Part shown: positions 1-8,106 of the stretch, in pieces
Numbering within the stretch: the first letter of the stretch is position 1
How the letters are laid out: each line of letters begins with the position of its first letter
Assembly (NCBI GenBank): GCA_021608145.1
Contig: JAKIHM010000012.1
Location: 1-64,000 of the forward strand
DNA from: Thermovorax subterraneus
Lineage (GTDB): Bacteria > Bacillota > Thermosediminibacteria > Thermosediminibacterales > Thermosediminibacteraceae
Reading direction: 5' to 3'
DNA length: 64,000 nt
Notes under the pieces: model-generated
Told to the model about the DNA's origin: nothing
The model's input: only the letters and a program-made list of their open reading frames with translations
The model's database searches: none
Program-made: the position numbers and the translations under genes

Positions 1-411
1 AAATTATTGGGATATCTTAAGGATAACTGGGAAGGGATAGTGAATTCACCGGCAGCAGAAAGACTTGGGACGATAGAAGGGCAGATACAACACAATGTAG
101 CGAGGCGAATGAAGCGTCGAGGAGCGAGGTGGAGCGAATCTGGAGCGGATAGGATGACACGGATTTTGGCAGAGAAAGCAAATGGCAAGTTAGAAGAATA
201 CGCGATGCGTTGGCCCATGAAGCAGAAAAAGATAAAAGAGATAGTAACGGAGATAGCTCAAACGGAGGAGAAAAAGAAAGCAAAAGTAGAAGACATAGAA
301 AAGTGGCTGAAGGTTTCGCTGCCGATTTTAAATGGGCCCCACGCAAGCAAGCCATGGATAAAATATGTGCTTAAGGAATTAAGCCGTTCCAACTTTTCGG
401 CAATGATTTAG
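1..411 (+). CDS. ISLre2-family transposase, C-terminal part (cut by window edge)
   Basis: The open frame enters from the left edge and ends at a TAG stop, leaving about 136 residues. It carries the typical carboxy-terminal block of ISLre2 (UPF0236) transposases: a GYLKDNWEGI start, the segment EGQIQHNVARRMKRRGARWS followed by GADRMTRILA, and a lysine/glutamate-rich tail. These enzymes mobilise their own insertion sequence. The left portion and the left inverted repeat lie outside the window, so whether the copy is complete cannot be judged. I found no convincing right terminal repeat in the AT-rich 170 bases after the stop. Assignment to the family is confident; activity is unknown. Confidence 0.85.
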   Translation, partial: KLLGYLKDNWEGIVNSPAAERLGTIEGQIQHNVARRMKRRGARWSESGADRMTRILAEKANGKLEEYAMRWPMKQKKIKEIVTEIAQTEEKKKAKVEDIEKWLKVSLPILNGPHASKPWIKYVLKELSRSNFSAMI

Positions 412-583
412 AAGAAAGGATTTGGTATATTTGAGGAATGAATTCAACTCTTGGTAGAGAAGATAATTATTCAACTTTGCAGTAATTATTTTACAAAAAT
501 AGTAATATTATACATTAAGTTTTTATCAACTAGACTCAAATAATGGTGAGGTTAGCTTAGAAAAAATTTTTACCTACAAACTC

Positions 584-611
584 TTGACACGGACATGTGA
601 TTTTCATCACA
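584..611 (+). promoter_or_regulatory. hcp promoter -35 box with overlapping CRP/FNR-type operator
   Basis: A consensus -35 hexamer TTGACA (584-589) is followed directly by the perfect inverted repeat TGTGAT-TTTC-ATCACA (596-611). This matches the layout of CRP/FNR-family operators (TGTGA-N6-TCACA). It lies about 65 bases before hcp and no good -10 box is visible, so the site could act as an activator or a repressor site. Clostridial hcp genes are known targets of the CRP/FNR-family regulator HcpR; that this palindrome is an HcpR site is inference. Confidence 0.6.
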
Positions 612-675
612 GAATTTACAGTTTTTCGGCGTTATTATTTTAATTGAAACAAAAAAATACCACGGAGGGGATTAT

Positions 676-1962
676 ATGTTCTGCTATCAGTGCGAGCAAA
701 CTCCAAAAGGCGGTTGCACAAAAATCGGAGTTTGCGGTAAAAACGAGGATATATCCAGCCTCCAAGATATGATCATCCTGGGACTCAAGGGAATATCAGC
801 ATACGCGGTCCACGCAAGAGAACTTGGCTTTACCGACCCCGAAGTTGACGCCACCATACAGGAAGCTCTTTACATGACCCTGACCAACGTTAATTTCAAC
901 CTACAGGAGCATATAGATATGGCGATGAAGGTAGGCAGGGCAACGGTAAAGGTCATGGAACTTTTAGACAAGGCTCATACGTCCAAGTTCGGAATCCCGG
1001 AACCGGTAGAAGTTCCCCAGGACAAAATCGAAGGCCACTGCATCCTGGTAACCGGTCATAATCTCCACGCTCTTAAATTACTGCTCGAACAATCCGAAGG
1101 GAAAAGCGTAAACATTTACACCCACTCAGAAATGCTGCCTGCCCACGGCTATCCAGAACTTAGAAAATACAAGCATCTAAAAGGGAACTTAGGCAAATCC
1201 TGGACCGACCAAAGGAAACTTTTCGAAGAGTTTCCCGGCGCTATCGTGGGGACCACCAACTGCATAATGCCAATAAAGGGCACGTACTCCGACCGCTTCT
1301 TCAGCTACGGTGTAGCAGGACTTGAGGGCGTTCAGAAAATCGAAAACGACGATTTCACGCCCGTTATCGAAAAAGCCCTGTCGCTTCCGCCAGCCAACGT
1401 AGATTCCGATAAGAAGGTAGTGACTGGCTTCCATCACGAAACGGTACTTAAAATCGCCCCCGAAATAATTGACGCCGTAAAGGCCGGAAAAATAAAAAGG
1501 TTCTTCGTGATAGCAGGTTGCGACACTCCGGGCAGCGGCAACGAGTACTACAGGAAGCTCGCCTTAGCTTTGCCGAAGGACTGCGTTATCATCACCACCT
1601 CCTGCGGCAAATTCCGCTTCAACGACGTAGATTACGGCACCGTGCCTGGAACCAACATCCCGCGCTATATAGACTTCGGCCAGTGCAACAACTCCATCTC
1701 GGCGATAAAGGTAGCAACGGCCCTTGCCGAAGCTTTCAACTGTTCGGTGAATGACTTGCCCCTTTCTATAGTGCTCTCTTGGTTCGAGCAAAAAGCCGTG
1801 GCAATACTTCTCGGCCTTTTGAGCCTGGGAGTGAAAAATATCTATATCGGCCCCAAAGCCCCCGAATTCATTACACCGGGAGTGATGAAGATCCTCCAGG
1901 ACAACTTCAACCTGAAGCTCATAAGCGATATAGAAAAGGACCTCGCCGAAATGCTCGGATAA
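676..1962 (+). CDS. hcp: Hybrid cluster protein (hydroxylamine reductase)
   Basis: Cytoplasmic iron-sulfur protein linked to nitrosative and oxidative stress defence; it reduces hydroxylamine or nitric oxide at a hybrid Fe-S-O cluster. The N-terminal cysteines C3, C6, C14 and C20 form the CX2C-X7-CX5C cluster motif. Further on come VTGHNLHAL and YTHSEMLPAHGYPEL, which match the His and Glu hybrid-cluster ligand segments, then GCDTPGSG, TTSCGKFRF and the QCNNS cysteine segments. At 428 residues it is shorter than the roughly 550-residue class I/II proteins and fits class III, common in thermophiles. The start is preceded by CGGAGGGG. It stands alone, with its own operator upstream and a strong terminator downstream. 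Confidence 0.95.
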   Translation: MFCYQCEQTPKGGCTKIGVCGKNEDISSLQDMIILGLKGISAYAVHARELGFTDPEVDATIQEALYMTLTNVNFNLQEHIDMAMKVGRATVKVMELLDKAHTSKFGIPEPVEVPQDKIEGHCILVTGHNLHALKLLLEQSEGKSVNIYTHSEMLPAHGYPELRKYKHLKGNLGKSWTDQRKLFEEFPGAIVGTTNCIMPIKGTYSDRFFSYGVAGLEGVQKIENDDFTPVIEKALSLPPANVDSDKKVVTGFHHETVLKIAPEIIDAVKAGKIKRFFVIAGCDTPGSGNEYYRKLALALPKDCVIITTSCGKFRFNDVDYGTVPGTNIPRYIDFGQCNNSISAIKVATALAEAFNCSVNDLPLSIVLSWFEQKAVAILLGLLSLGVKNIYIGPKAPEFITPGVMKILQDNFNLKLISDIEKDLAEMLG

Positions 1963-1969
1963 ATAGTAT

Positions 1970-1997
1970 GGCATCTCCGAACGGAGATGCCTTTTTT
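1970..1997 (+). terminator. Rho-independent terminator of hcp
   Basis: A perfect 10-bp stem GGCATCTCCG / CGGAGATGCC with a 2-base loop is followed by TTTTTT, starting 8 bases after the hcp stop. Confidence 0.9.
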
Positions 1998-2032
1998 ATA
2001 GTACCTACTCGGTTTTTCCAAGATGTTTGAGG

Positions 2033-2701
2033 TTATACAGCGTACAACTTTCGCAACAGCGTGACCAGGATGTCTGTAAACTGCCGCCCCCTGTGCGCAA
2101 AGTCCCACAGGCTTCTTCCCGTTTCGCGGTGGCTCATATTCACGTCCACTTCTACAACCTTAAAACCTTTTCTGAGCACGTCTATCAAAAACCCGACCTC
2201 TGCGCCGAATCCAGCCGGGATTTCCCTAACGCTTTTCAGCACTTCGCGCTTAAACGCTCGCTGGCCCGATAGTGCTGCATTAAATTTTTGCCCTGTCATG
2301 AGATAAACTCCCCACCGCGAAAGACTTTTCACTAGCCCAAATCCGCCTTTTTTCCTGGCTTTGGGGAATTTAGCTACGGTCATATCGGCCCTTCCTTTTT
2401 TTATCGGTTCCAAAAGCTTTTCCAGGTCATCGGCCTTAAAACAAAGGTCCGCATCGAGAAAAACGACTATTTCTCCTTTTGCGGCAAAACAGCCCGTCAT
2501 CAGAGCAGCCCCTTTTCCCCTGTTTTTTTCATGCCTTATTACCGTTGCTCCTGCGGTGGCTGCTTTTTCTGCGGTAGTGTCCGTTGAACCATCATCCACC
2601 ACTATTATCTCCTTTAAATTTTCGATTTTTTTTGCTTCTCTTATGACGAATTTCACATTTTTTTCTTCGTTAAAAGCTGGAATTACAACGCTTACACGCA
2701 T
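2033..2701 (-). CDS. Family 2 glycosyltransferase (polyprenyl-phosphate sugar transferase type)
   Basis: 222-residue single-domain GT-A enzyme. It opens with SVVIPAFNEEKNV, followed by the nucleotide-binding VVDDGSTD and the metal-binding DADL around residue 84. This resembles dolichol/undecaprenyl-phosphate mannosyl- or glucosyltransferases, but it lacks C-terminal membrane helices and GtrA-type domains. A late SGQRAFKREVL segment matches the acceptor loop of that group. The gene ends just after the hcp terminator, so the two are convergent, and it is divergent from the L,D-transpeptidase gene. The sugar and the acceptor cannot be told from sequence. Confidence 0.8.
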   Translation of the reverse strand: MRVSVVIPAFNEEKNVKFVIREAKKIENLKEIIVVDDGSTDTTAEKAATAGATVIRHEKNRGKGAALMTGCFAAKGEIVVFLDADLCFKADDLEKLLEPIKKGRADMTVAKFPKARKKGGFGLVKSLSRWGVYLMTGQKFNAALSGQRAFKREVLKSVREIPAGFGAEVGFLIDVLRKGFKVVEVDVNMSHRETGRSLWDFAHRGRQFTDILVTLLRKLYAV

Positions 2702-2769
2702 CTTATCCCCTCGTATGCAATTCGTTTTTAAAGGACAAAATATAACCGTGAGCGCTGGGAGGTGAAAGT

Positions 2770-3450
2770 TTGAAAAAATTACTTAGAGTCACCGCTTTTA
2801 TATTTATATTTTTAATGGCTTTTTATTCACCTTCACAGGCCTTCCAGGATACTTCCGGCCAAAAACCAAAAGGCGAAGTTTCTTTGGTAATATATACCCT
2901 TGAAAGGAAGCTTGTAGTCTTGGATGACGGAAAGCCCTTTAAGACCTTTCCAGTAGCGGTGGGTACCTTCGAAACCCCTACTCCCATAGGTCTTTTCAGG
3001 ATTACAGAAAAATCAAAATGGGGCGAGGGATTCGGCAGCCGGTGGATGAGGCTCAGCGTTCCCTGGGGAATTTACGGCATCCACGGCACAAACAAGCCCT
3101 ATTCCATCGGCGGTTTCGCCTCACACGGGTGCATCAGGATGCACAACAGGCATGTAGAAGAGGTTTACAGTTGGGTAAAGGTGGGCACAAAGGTTTATAT
3201 AGTGGGAGGCGTGGACGGGCCTTTCACCTTCGGCTTCAGAACGCTGGTCCAGGGCAGCAGGGGCTCGGATGTGGTGGAGGTGCAAAAAAGGCTTTTTAAT
3301 CACGGATTTTACAGCGGCAACTTTGACGGAATCTACGGTTCCGGAACACGGGAAGCCGTGAAGGCCTTTCAAAAGGGAAGAGGCCTTAAGGCTACCGGCA
3401 TAGTTGACGAAGCCACTTATAGGGCCCTCGGAATCTTCAGGTTTGAATAA
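2770..3450 (+). CDS. L,D-transpeptidase with C-terminal peptidoglycan-binding domain
   Basis: Exported cell-wall enzyme of 226 residues. An N-terminal signal peptide of about 25 residues ends near SQAFQ. A YkuD catalytic domain spans roughly residues 37-155, with the HGTNKPYSIGG histidine and the SHGCIRMHN catalytic cysteine motif intact. A peptidoglycan-binding-1 repeat lies at about 160-222 (VVEVQKRLFNHGFYSG). Such enzymes form 3-3 peptide cross-links or attach to peptidoglycan. The start is a TTG placed after GGGAGGTGAAAG. The gene is monocistronic and divergent from the glycosyltransferase. Confidence 0.9.
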   Translation: MKKLLRVTAFIFIFLMAFYSPSQAFQDTSGQKPKGEVSLVIYTLERKLVVLDDGKPFKTFPVAVGTFETPTPIGLFRITEKSKWGEGFGSRWMRLSVPWGIYGIHGTNKPYSIGGFASHGCIRMHNRHVEEVYSWVKVGTKVYIVGGVDGPFTFGFRTLVQGSRGSDVVEVQKRLFNHGFYSGNFDGIYGSGTREAVKAFQKGRGLKATGIVDEATYRALGIFRFE

Positions 3451-3474
3451 AAAAAGCGGCTTTTAGTCCGCCGC
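3448..3474 (-). terminator. Terminator of the small gene at 3479-3703
   Basis: Read on the minus strand, GCGGC-N9-GCCGC is followed by TTTTTTT. It overlaps the last codons of the convergent L,D-transpeptidase gene. Confidence 0.65.
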
Positions 3475-3478
3475 CAAT

Positions 3479-3703
3479 CTAAAATTTGTCTTTAAGATGC
3501 TTTGCAAAATATTTCGCCGCCCCCGGACATTCCCGCGAAAGCTGCTCCAGGAAGCATGAAACAATTTCCGGCTTTGACACTGCAAGTTCGGCTGTTATGG
3601 ATTCAACCAGATTTTCCGGTAACGCTCCTCTTTTCATTATGGAAGACTTTATTACGCTCACGGTTCTTTCAACATCTTTGAAATTTTGTATGGAAGGTGT
3701 CAT
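3479..3703 (-). CDS. Small conserved-looking protein of unknown function
   Basis: A 74-residue protein starting MTPSIQNFKDVERT. I chose this ATG, not an in-frame codon 28 residues upstream, because GGGGAAGAAGAA sits just before it. It is soluble and predicted mostly helical, with two cysteines (in EIVSCF and RECPGA) and a basic C-terminus. I do not recognise a family. It lies downstream of tRNA-Leu but is separated from it by a terminator, and it is followed by its own terminator. Confidence 0.6.
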   Translation of the reverse strand: MTPSIQNFKDVERTVSVIKSSIMKRGALPENLVESITAELAVSKPEIVSCFLEQLSRECPGAAKYFAKHLKDKF

Positions 3704-3784
3704 TTCTTCTTCCCCTTTTTTACTTAATATGAGCGAGTTCTGAAAAAATATTTTGGCAATTATTGTTAAATGTTTGGTTAAAGA

Positions 3785-3817
3785 CAAAAAAATAAAGGCC
3801 CTTTTTGTAGGACCCTA
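3785..3817 (-). terminator. Terminator of tRNA-Leu
   Basis: On the minus strand, AGGGTCC-N8-GGGCCTT pairs over 7 bases with two wobbles and is followed by TATTTTTTTG, seven bases after the tRNA CCA end. Confidence 0.65.
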
Positions 3818-3823
3818 TATTCC

Positions 3824-3911
3824 TGGTGCCGAAGGTGGGATTCGAACCCACACGGGCCTTTCGCCCACTACACCCTGAATGTAGCGCGTCTGCCAATTCC
3901 ACCACTTCGGC
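3824..3911 (-). tRNA. tRNA-Leu (anticodon CAG)
   Basis: An 88-nt class II tRNA with the CCA end encoded. The acceptor stem is GCCGAAG / CTTCGGC. The anticodon stem CTACA / TGTAG encloses loop TTCAGGG, giving anticodon CAG. A long variable arm (TGGGCGAAAGGCCC) identifies Leu, and the T-arm contains GGTTCGAATCC. It would read CUG codons. Confidence 0.97.
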
Positions 3912-3952
3912 ACAAATCGCAATTATTATATTACCACACTCTTTATTATAAT

Positions 3953-4091
3953 TCAAGAGCTTTTTACGCCGAGAGAGATTCCCGTCATCGAGTTGCCGAT
4001 AATCATTCCGGCAATTGGGATAAAGTATCTCGGTTCATACCATGGTGACAGATTAACCACAACGAGTATGAAGAAGTGCCTTATCCTTTGC
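3953..4091 (-). pseudogene. fetB (UPF0014) permease remnant
   Basis: About 45 residues survive of an ABC permease of the FetB/YbbM (UPF0014) type. The frame carries [18 protein letters not shown] then IPIAGMIIGNSMTGISL, the conserved core of this family, and stops shortly after. The normal protein is about 250 residues, so both its N-terminal half and its C-terminal end are gone. It is joined directly to the 3' end of the fetA remnant in another frame, which indicates an internal deletion removing the fetA end and the fetB start. Confidence 0.7.
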
Positions 4092-4575
4092 GTTTGTATA
4101 CTGAACCAATTTTTCTTTAATCGCTTTTTCAGTATCTTCATCCAGAGCAGATGAAGGTTCATCCAGCAGAAAAACTTCGGGGTCCATTAATATGATTCTT
4201 CCAAGAGCCAATCGCTGCTTTTCTCCACCCTATAATTTTTCCGCATCTTCTGTAAGGGGTTTGTTCAGATGCACCATATTCAAAGTTTCCAGCAGTTTAT
4301 TATCTCCAACAATTGGTTTTTCTGAAAACTTTAAGCCTATAAGCAGGTTATCCCCGACGGTGCCGGAAAAAATTAGAGGAGTCTGGGGTAGCACGACCAC
4401 ACTTCTTCTTTAATTCAATGGAATTTATTTCATCTAACGCCTTTCCGTTATAAAATATTTTTCCGCATGTGGGACTTACGAGTTTATTTAATAACCTCAA
4501 CAGAGTGGTTTTTCCGCTTCCGCTTTCTCCTACTATCGCGGTTATTTTGCCTTTTGGGATAAACAGATTTTTAAT

Positions 4576-4714
4576 GTGACATCCTCCCCCTAATGAATTA
4601 GGGGGCATCCCAACGTGGGATGGCGGCACACGCCGCAGGTTAGCCAGCATTCCCCGGTCTACCCGGTTCATCACCTTAGCCTTAAGGGGTGTCACGCTCC
4701 CCTTTCTCCCAGGG
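4576..4714 (-). ncRNA. Candidate omega RNA (TnpB guide scaffold) at the right end
   Basis: The 139 bases between the tnpB stop and the element's right end are GC-rich, non-coding and able to fold. They end in a hairpin (CCCCCTAAT / ATTAGGGGG) and GATGTCAC. In studied IS605 elements this region is transcribed as the omega RNA, and its guide is read from the flanking DNA. By that logic the guide here would begin ATTAAAAATCTG in the fetA remnant. This assignment follows family knowledge and position; no transcription evidence is visible. Confidence 0.4.
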
Positions 4715-5833
4715 TCATGCCCCAAGAGCATCGAGCGCTCTCGCGGCTATGTTCATTGCCCCAACCCTGTCCGCATCAGATTGGTACCCACATTCTATGC
4801 ATCTAAACCAGCCTTGGGCCTTACGATTATACCGGGAAGCATTCCCGCACTTCGGACAGGTCTTGGAGGTTTCCTTGGGGTCGACGTAGATTACAGGAAC
4901 CCCGGCAAGGGCTGCCTTGTATTCGATAAACGAGGCCAGCTCCTTGAAGTTCCATCCGGTCATCATCCGGTTGAACTTTTTTGATCCTTTAGTCCGCTCG
5001 CGGATACCAAGGAGGTTTTCCAGCGCAATCGCCTTGCCTTCTTTCTTCGCTATTTCAACTATGCGCTTCGAGATGCAGTGGTTGATATAACGCATCCACC
5101 TTGTTTCGCGGCCGGCTTCTTTCTTGACTCGGGAAAGCCTGCCCGCCTGCTGAAGTGCAGCTCTCCTTGCTGCCCACTGCTCCTTGCGCCACCTGACCTG
5201 GCGGCCGTCAAAAAAGATGTTGTTGGACAGCACGGCAAGCTTTACTATGCCGAAGTCGACCCCGATTACGCCGCACGGCTCGTTTAAGTGAGTCTCGTAT
5301 ACTAATGATATGGCAGCATACCACTCTCCGTCTTTACCACGCCATATCTCTATGGACCCTTGTCGGCAGGAACCTCCTGCCAGGTCCCGGAGCCTTTTGG
5401 CATGGTATTCGGAAGTGACAATGGGCACTGCTATCTGGCTCCTACCGGAGGAGACAGGGAACTTGATGACCCATGTGCCTGAATGCAGCTGATGTATTGA
5501 ATAGCAGTCCTGCCGCACCATTACCGGAACTATCCGGTCAAATTTGGGCAGGTTGGATTTCTTGCCATTTTTTGTGCGTGAAAGGTATGAGCGATAAGCT
5601 GAGAGTGCTTTGAGCATGGCGCACTGGAGTGTAGCGCGGTTGAGGTCGAATAGTTCACAGGCTTTATGGTAGGTTTCGCGGTTTAACTTTGCCCTGCTGG
5701 TAATTTTCAAAGTTTCAGCCTGTTCTAGGAACCAGGCGCAGGCTTTTCGATATGTCTCGAGCATGCGAACCATCTTCTCCAGTTTGCCTTTGTTTGGGGA
5801 TAGGAGTTTTACCTTGAGGGTTACTGTCTGCAT
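4715..5833 (-). CDS. tnpB: TnpB RNA-guided nuclease of an IS605-type element
   Basis: A 372-residue protein starting MQTVTLKVKLLSP after CCGGAGGAGATAC. The RuvC-like catalytic residues are all present: Asp in GVIGVDFGIVKLAVLS, Glu in AIALENLLGIR, and Asp in YQSDADRVGAMNIA. The zinc ribbon CPKCGNASR...FRCIECG lies between the last two. The length is normal for TnpB (about 350-420), with no frameshift, so the nuclease looks intact. TnpB enzymes cut DNA next to a transposon-adjacent motif under guide of the omega RNA and help the element persist at its site. Confidence 0.93.
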   Translation of the reverse strand: MQTVTLKVKLLSPNKGKLEKMVRMLETYRKACAWFLEQAETLKITSRAKLNRETYHKACELFDLNRATLQCAMLKALSAYRSYLSRTKNGKKSNLPKFDRIVPVMVRQDCYSIHQLHSGTWVIKFPVSSGRSQIAVPIVTSEYHAKRLRDLAGGSCRQGSIEIWRGKDGEWYAAISLVYETHLNEPCGVIGVDFGIVKLAVLSNNIFFDGRQVRWRKEQWAARRAALQQAGRLSRVKKEAGRETRWMRYINHCISKRIVEIAKKEGKAIALENLLGIRERTKGSKKFNRMMTGWNFKELASFIEYKAALAGVPVIYVDPKETSKTCPKCGNASRYNRKAQGWFRCIECGYQSDADRVGAMNIAARALDALGA

Positions 5834-6117
5834 ATAGTATCTCCTCCGGTTCGCTTAAATTTTAGCATAACCGGAGAAAAATAGCAAGCCGCCATTCATC
5901 CCCCGATTAAAATCGGGGGCATTCTGGCGGGATTTTTGGTAAAGTATATCTTTGTATTTAACTTCCTGCAGACGAAACATGTTACATCCTTCCTCCATGA
6001 AACTTGAATTCAGTCTTTTATTTCATTGAAAAGCTCGTAAGCTTTTTTTCTGACTTCATTCAAAATCTCAATGATTCAAATCTGTCGAAGTGATGAGCTG
6101 ACATGCTTGGCAGGAAA

Positions 6118-6155
6118 GCAAAAAAAAATCGGCGGCAAGAGATGCTCTCGCCGGC
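6118..6155 (-). terminator. Terminator of the flavin oxidoreductase gene
   Basis: On the minus strand, GGCGAGAG-CAT-CTCTTGCC (8 bp, one G-T pair) is followed by GCCGATTTTTTTT. It lies about 30 bases beyond the stop. The remaining 5981-6117 stretch towards the fetA remnant holds no gene I can support. Confidence 0.75.
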
Positions 6156-6184
6156 CTATACGGCTGCGAAATTACAAACGTGCA

Positions 6185-8005
6185 CTAAATTTTTAATGCA
6201 AGTTCGGCACCGTCTCTTATCGCCTCTACTGCGGTTGCTACACCTTTACAGTCACCTATGAAGAAGTACCGTTCATCCCCTCGAAGCCTGCTGAAAGTGT
6301 CATCGGGCGCATTTCCGATGGCCACCACCATGTCGTCCACTTCAATGCTGATTTCACCTTCGGTCGAATCGCAGATGATTTTTCCGCCTTCCAACTTTTT
6401 AACAGAAGTATTCGTCCTTATTTCCACGCCATGCTTTTTGAGCCTCTCAAGGATGAGTCTTTTCAGCATCGGGAAAAGATTCGATAATACATCGCCCTGT
6501 GCTTCTAGAACTACCACTTCTTTTCCTTTCTCTGCCAGATATTCAGCGGTTTCAAGGCCAGTGAGGCCTCCGCCTATTACAGCAACCCTTTTACCAGGCG
6601 GGATGTTGCCTGCAAGGACATCGACGGCCAAAAAGGGCGTTTTATCCACGGTGATCTTGAGATTTGCCGGCTTTGATCCGGTAGCTATTACGATCCTGTC
6701 GTAATCGCTCGCTTCGATTTCGTCGACGGTAACTGTTTTTCCGAGAATGATGTTTACGCCATATTTTAAAAGATCCTTTTCCAGGTACTCCACCACACGC
6801 CCGATTTCCTGCTTGTATGGGGGAAGTTTCGCTACATTCAACTGCCCGCCCAGCTTTGTTCCCTTCTCATAAAGGTCAACCCGGTGGCCTTTTCTGGCAA
6901 GGTAAGAGGCGGCAGCCATTCCGGCCGGGCCTCCGCCTATCACGGCAATTTTAAGGGGCCTTTCGGCTTTTACCCTGAAATCCTCTTCCCTTCCCACTTC
7001 CGGGTTCATCAGGCACGATACAGAAGATCCATTCAATATATATGCGATACAGGCCTGGTTGCAGTGGACGCAGTATTTTACCTCATCTTCCCGGCCGTCT
7101 TTCAGCTTACCTATGCAGTCTGGATCTGCTATAAGCCCCCTGGCTATACCGATGAAGTCAGCCGCACCGCTTGTGAGAATATCTTCCCAATCTTTTGCTT
7201 TACCCAGCTTGTTCGCAGCAATAACTGGGATTTTGACGTTTTCTTTTATCCGCCTTGTAAGTGAAATGAGTGGCCTATCTTCAAGGGACATGGGTGCTAT
7301 GTGGTATTCGGCATTAGCACCTATCCCACCAGAGATGCTGAGGGCGTCGGCGCCGCTTTCTTCCAGCATTTTTGCCACTTCTATGCTTTCACTAATGTCA
7401 AGGCCTCCGGGAGTAAAATCGTCAGCGTTTATCCTGCACGTAACGACAATATCCGGCACCTGCTCTTTCACTTCTTTTAAAATTTCCAGGGCAAATCTCG
7501 CCCTTCCCTTCAAACTCCCACCGTATTCATCCTGCCGCGCATTTAGGTTTGGAGACAAAAACTGACTTACCAGCCAGCCGTGGGCAAAATGAAGTTCGAC
7601 CAGGTCGAATCCTGCCTTTTTTGCCCTAGCAGCAGCTTTAGCAAAATCTTTAACGAAGCCTTCTATTTCCTCATGCGTAAAGTCAGTGGGCCTGTACCTG
7701 GGATTGTGCAGTGCAATCTGTATGCCTGCCCTGGCGCCGTTATCGTGTATGACCCCGGCCAATTTGGAAAGCCCCTTTATCCTGTCATCATTTTCTATGC
7801 CGAGCTGATTTTTAAAGAACTTGCCGAATTCGTTTACATAACTTGCCTCTACTATTACAAGTGCCACATCGGCGGACCTTCTCCGGTAATAACCGAGTTC
7901 ACTGTCGCTTACAGAACCGCCCGAAGCCAGATTAGTTACGGTAGGAAGCATAACAATGCGGTTTTTCAACACCATATTACCGATTCTGCCTTCAGTGAAG
8001 AGCAC
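6185..8005 (-). CDS. NADH:flavin oxidoreductase / 2-enoate (2,4-dienoyl-CoA) reductase family
   Basis: 606-residue multidomain flavoprotein. Residues 1 to about 325 form an old-yellow-enzyme TIM barrel (LFTEGRIGNMVLKNRIVMLP, the HFAHGWLVSQFLSP active-site loop, and SGGIG). A cysteine cluster YCVHCNQACI...SCLMNPEVG near residues 330-355 would bind [4Fe-4S]. FAD- and NAD(P)-binding Rossmann folds follow (VIGGGPAGMAAASYLARKG, VIGGGLTGLETAEYLAEKG). The layout matches FadH/2-enoate reductases, which reduce alpha,beta-unsaturated acids or thioesters. The substrate is unknown. I chose GTG at 8005 because GGAGGTGATACA precedes it; the upstream TTG lies inside that ribosome site. Divergent from the LysR gene, its probable regulator. 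Confidence 0.9.
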   Translation of the reverse strand: MLFTEGRIGNMVLKNRIVMLPTVTNLASGGSVSDSELGYYRRRSADVALVIVEASYVNEFGKFFKNQLGIENDDRIKGLSKLAGVIHDNGARAGIQIALHNPRYRPTDFTHEEIEGFVKDFAKAAARAKKAGFDLVELHFAHGWLVSQFLSPNLNARQDEYGGSLKGRARFALEILKEVKEQVPDIVVTCRINADDFTPGGLDISESIEVAKMLEESGADALSISGGIGANAEYHIAPMSLEDRPLISLTRRIKENVKIPVIAANKLGKAKDWEDILTSGAADFIGIARGLIADPDCIGKLKDGREDEVKYCVHCNQACIAYILNGSSVSCLMNPEVGREEDFRVKAERPLKIAVIGGGPAGMAAASYLARKGHRVDLYEKGTKLGGQLNVAKLPPYKQEIGRVVEYLEKDLLKYGVNIILGKTVTVDEIEASDYDRIVIATGSKPANLKITVDKTPFLAVDVLAGNIPPGKRVAVIGGGLTGLETAEYLAEKGKEVVVLEAQGDVLSNLFPMLKRLILERLKKHGVEIRTNTSVKKLEGGKIICDSTEGEISIEVDDMVVAIGNAPDDTFSRLRGDERYFFIGDCKGVATAVEAIRDGAELALKI

Positions 8006-8039
8006 TTGTATCACCTCCAAGATAAATTCTACATCTTAC

Positions 8040-8054
8040 TTTACTATTAGTAAA
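8040..8054. promoter_or_regulatory. Palindrome between divergent oxidoreductase and LysR genes
   Basis: A perfect 15-base inverted repeat TTTACTATTAGTAAA (TTTACT-ATT-AGTAAA) lies in the 101-base divergent interval. Position and symmetry suit a LysR operator controlling both genes. Assignment is inference. Confidence 0.5.
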
Positions 8055-8106
8055 ATAATATGATATTATGAGATTGATAAGTTTATGGTTATATGAGGTG
8101 GCCGTT

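Larger units (their letters stand above)
4576..5938 (-). mobile_element. IS200/IS605-type element carrying only tnpB
   Basis: The ends are inferred from the interrupted gene. Joining the sequence before 5938 to that after 4576 (minus strand) gives ...ATACTTTAC|ATTAAAAATC..., which restores the fetA frame. This implies insertion 3' of TTTAC with no target duplication, as expected for this family. The left end holds an imperfect palindrome at about 5899-5919 (CCCCCGATT / AATCGGGGG). The right end holds one at about 4583-4608 (CCCCCTAATTCATTAGGGGG). There is no tnpA, so the element is non-autonomous for transposition. Length is 1363 bases. Confidence 0.8.
4092..5980 (-). pseudogene. fetA-type ABC ATPase pseudogene interrupted by a TnpB element
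   Basis: The ATPase partner of FetB, which in known systems takes part in iron export or homeostasis. It starts at ATG 5980 (MFRLQEVKYKDIL) after GGAAGGATG. It is broken after codon 14 by the insertion at 4576-5938 and resumes with IKNLFIPKGK and an intact Walker A GESGSGKTT. Two more lesions follow. A frameshift near 4410 precedes the VVLPQTPLIF segment. A TAG then replaces the serine of the LSGGEKQR signature at about 4232. Walker B ([14 protein letters not shown]) is present in the shifted frame. The gene is clearly dead; removing the insertion would restore only the first interruption. Confidence 0.8.

Noticed and set aside
1564-1974. 136-codon frame antisense to hcp
   Set aside because: A shadow of the strongly supported hcp gene; no ribosome site, no family match.
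3720-3956. Open frame across the tRNA-Leu gene
   Set aside because: It is a translation of the tRNA sequence itself (the VVELADALHSG...RVGSNPTFGT pattern typical of tRNA-Leu read-through).
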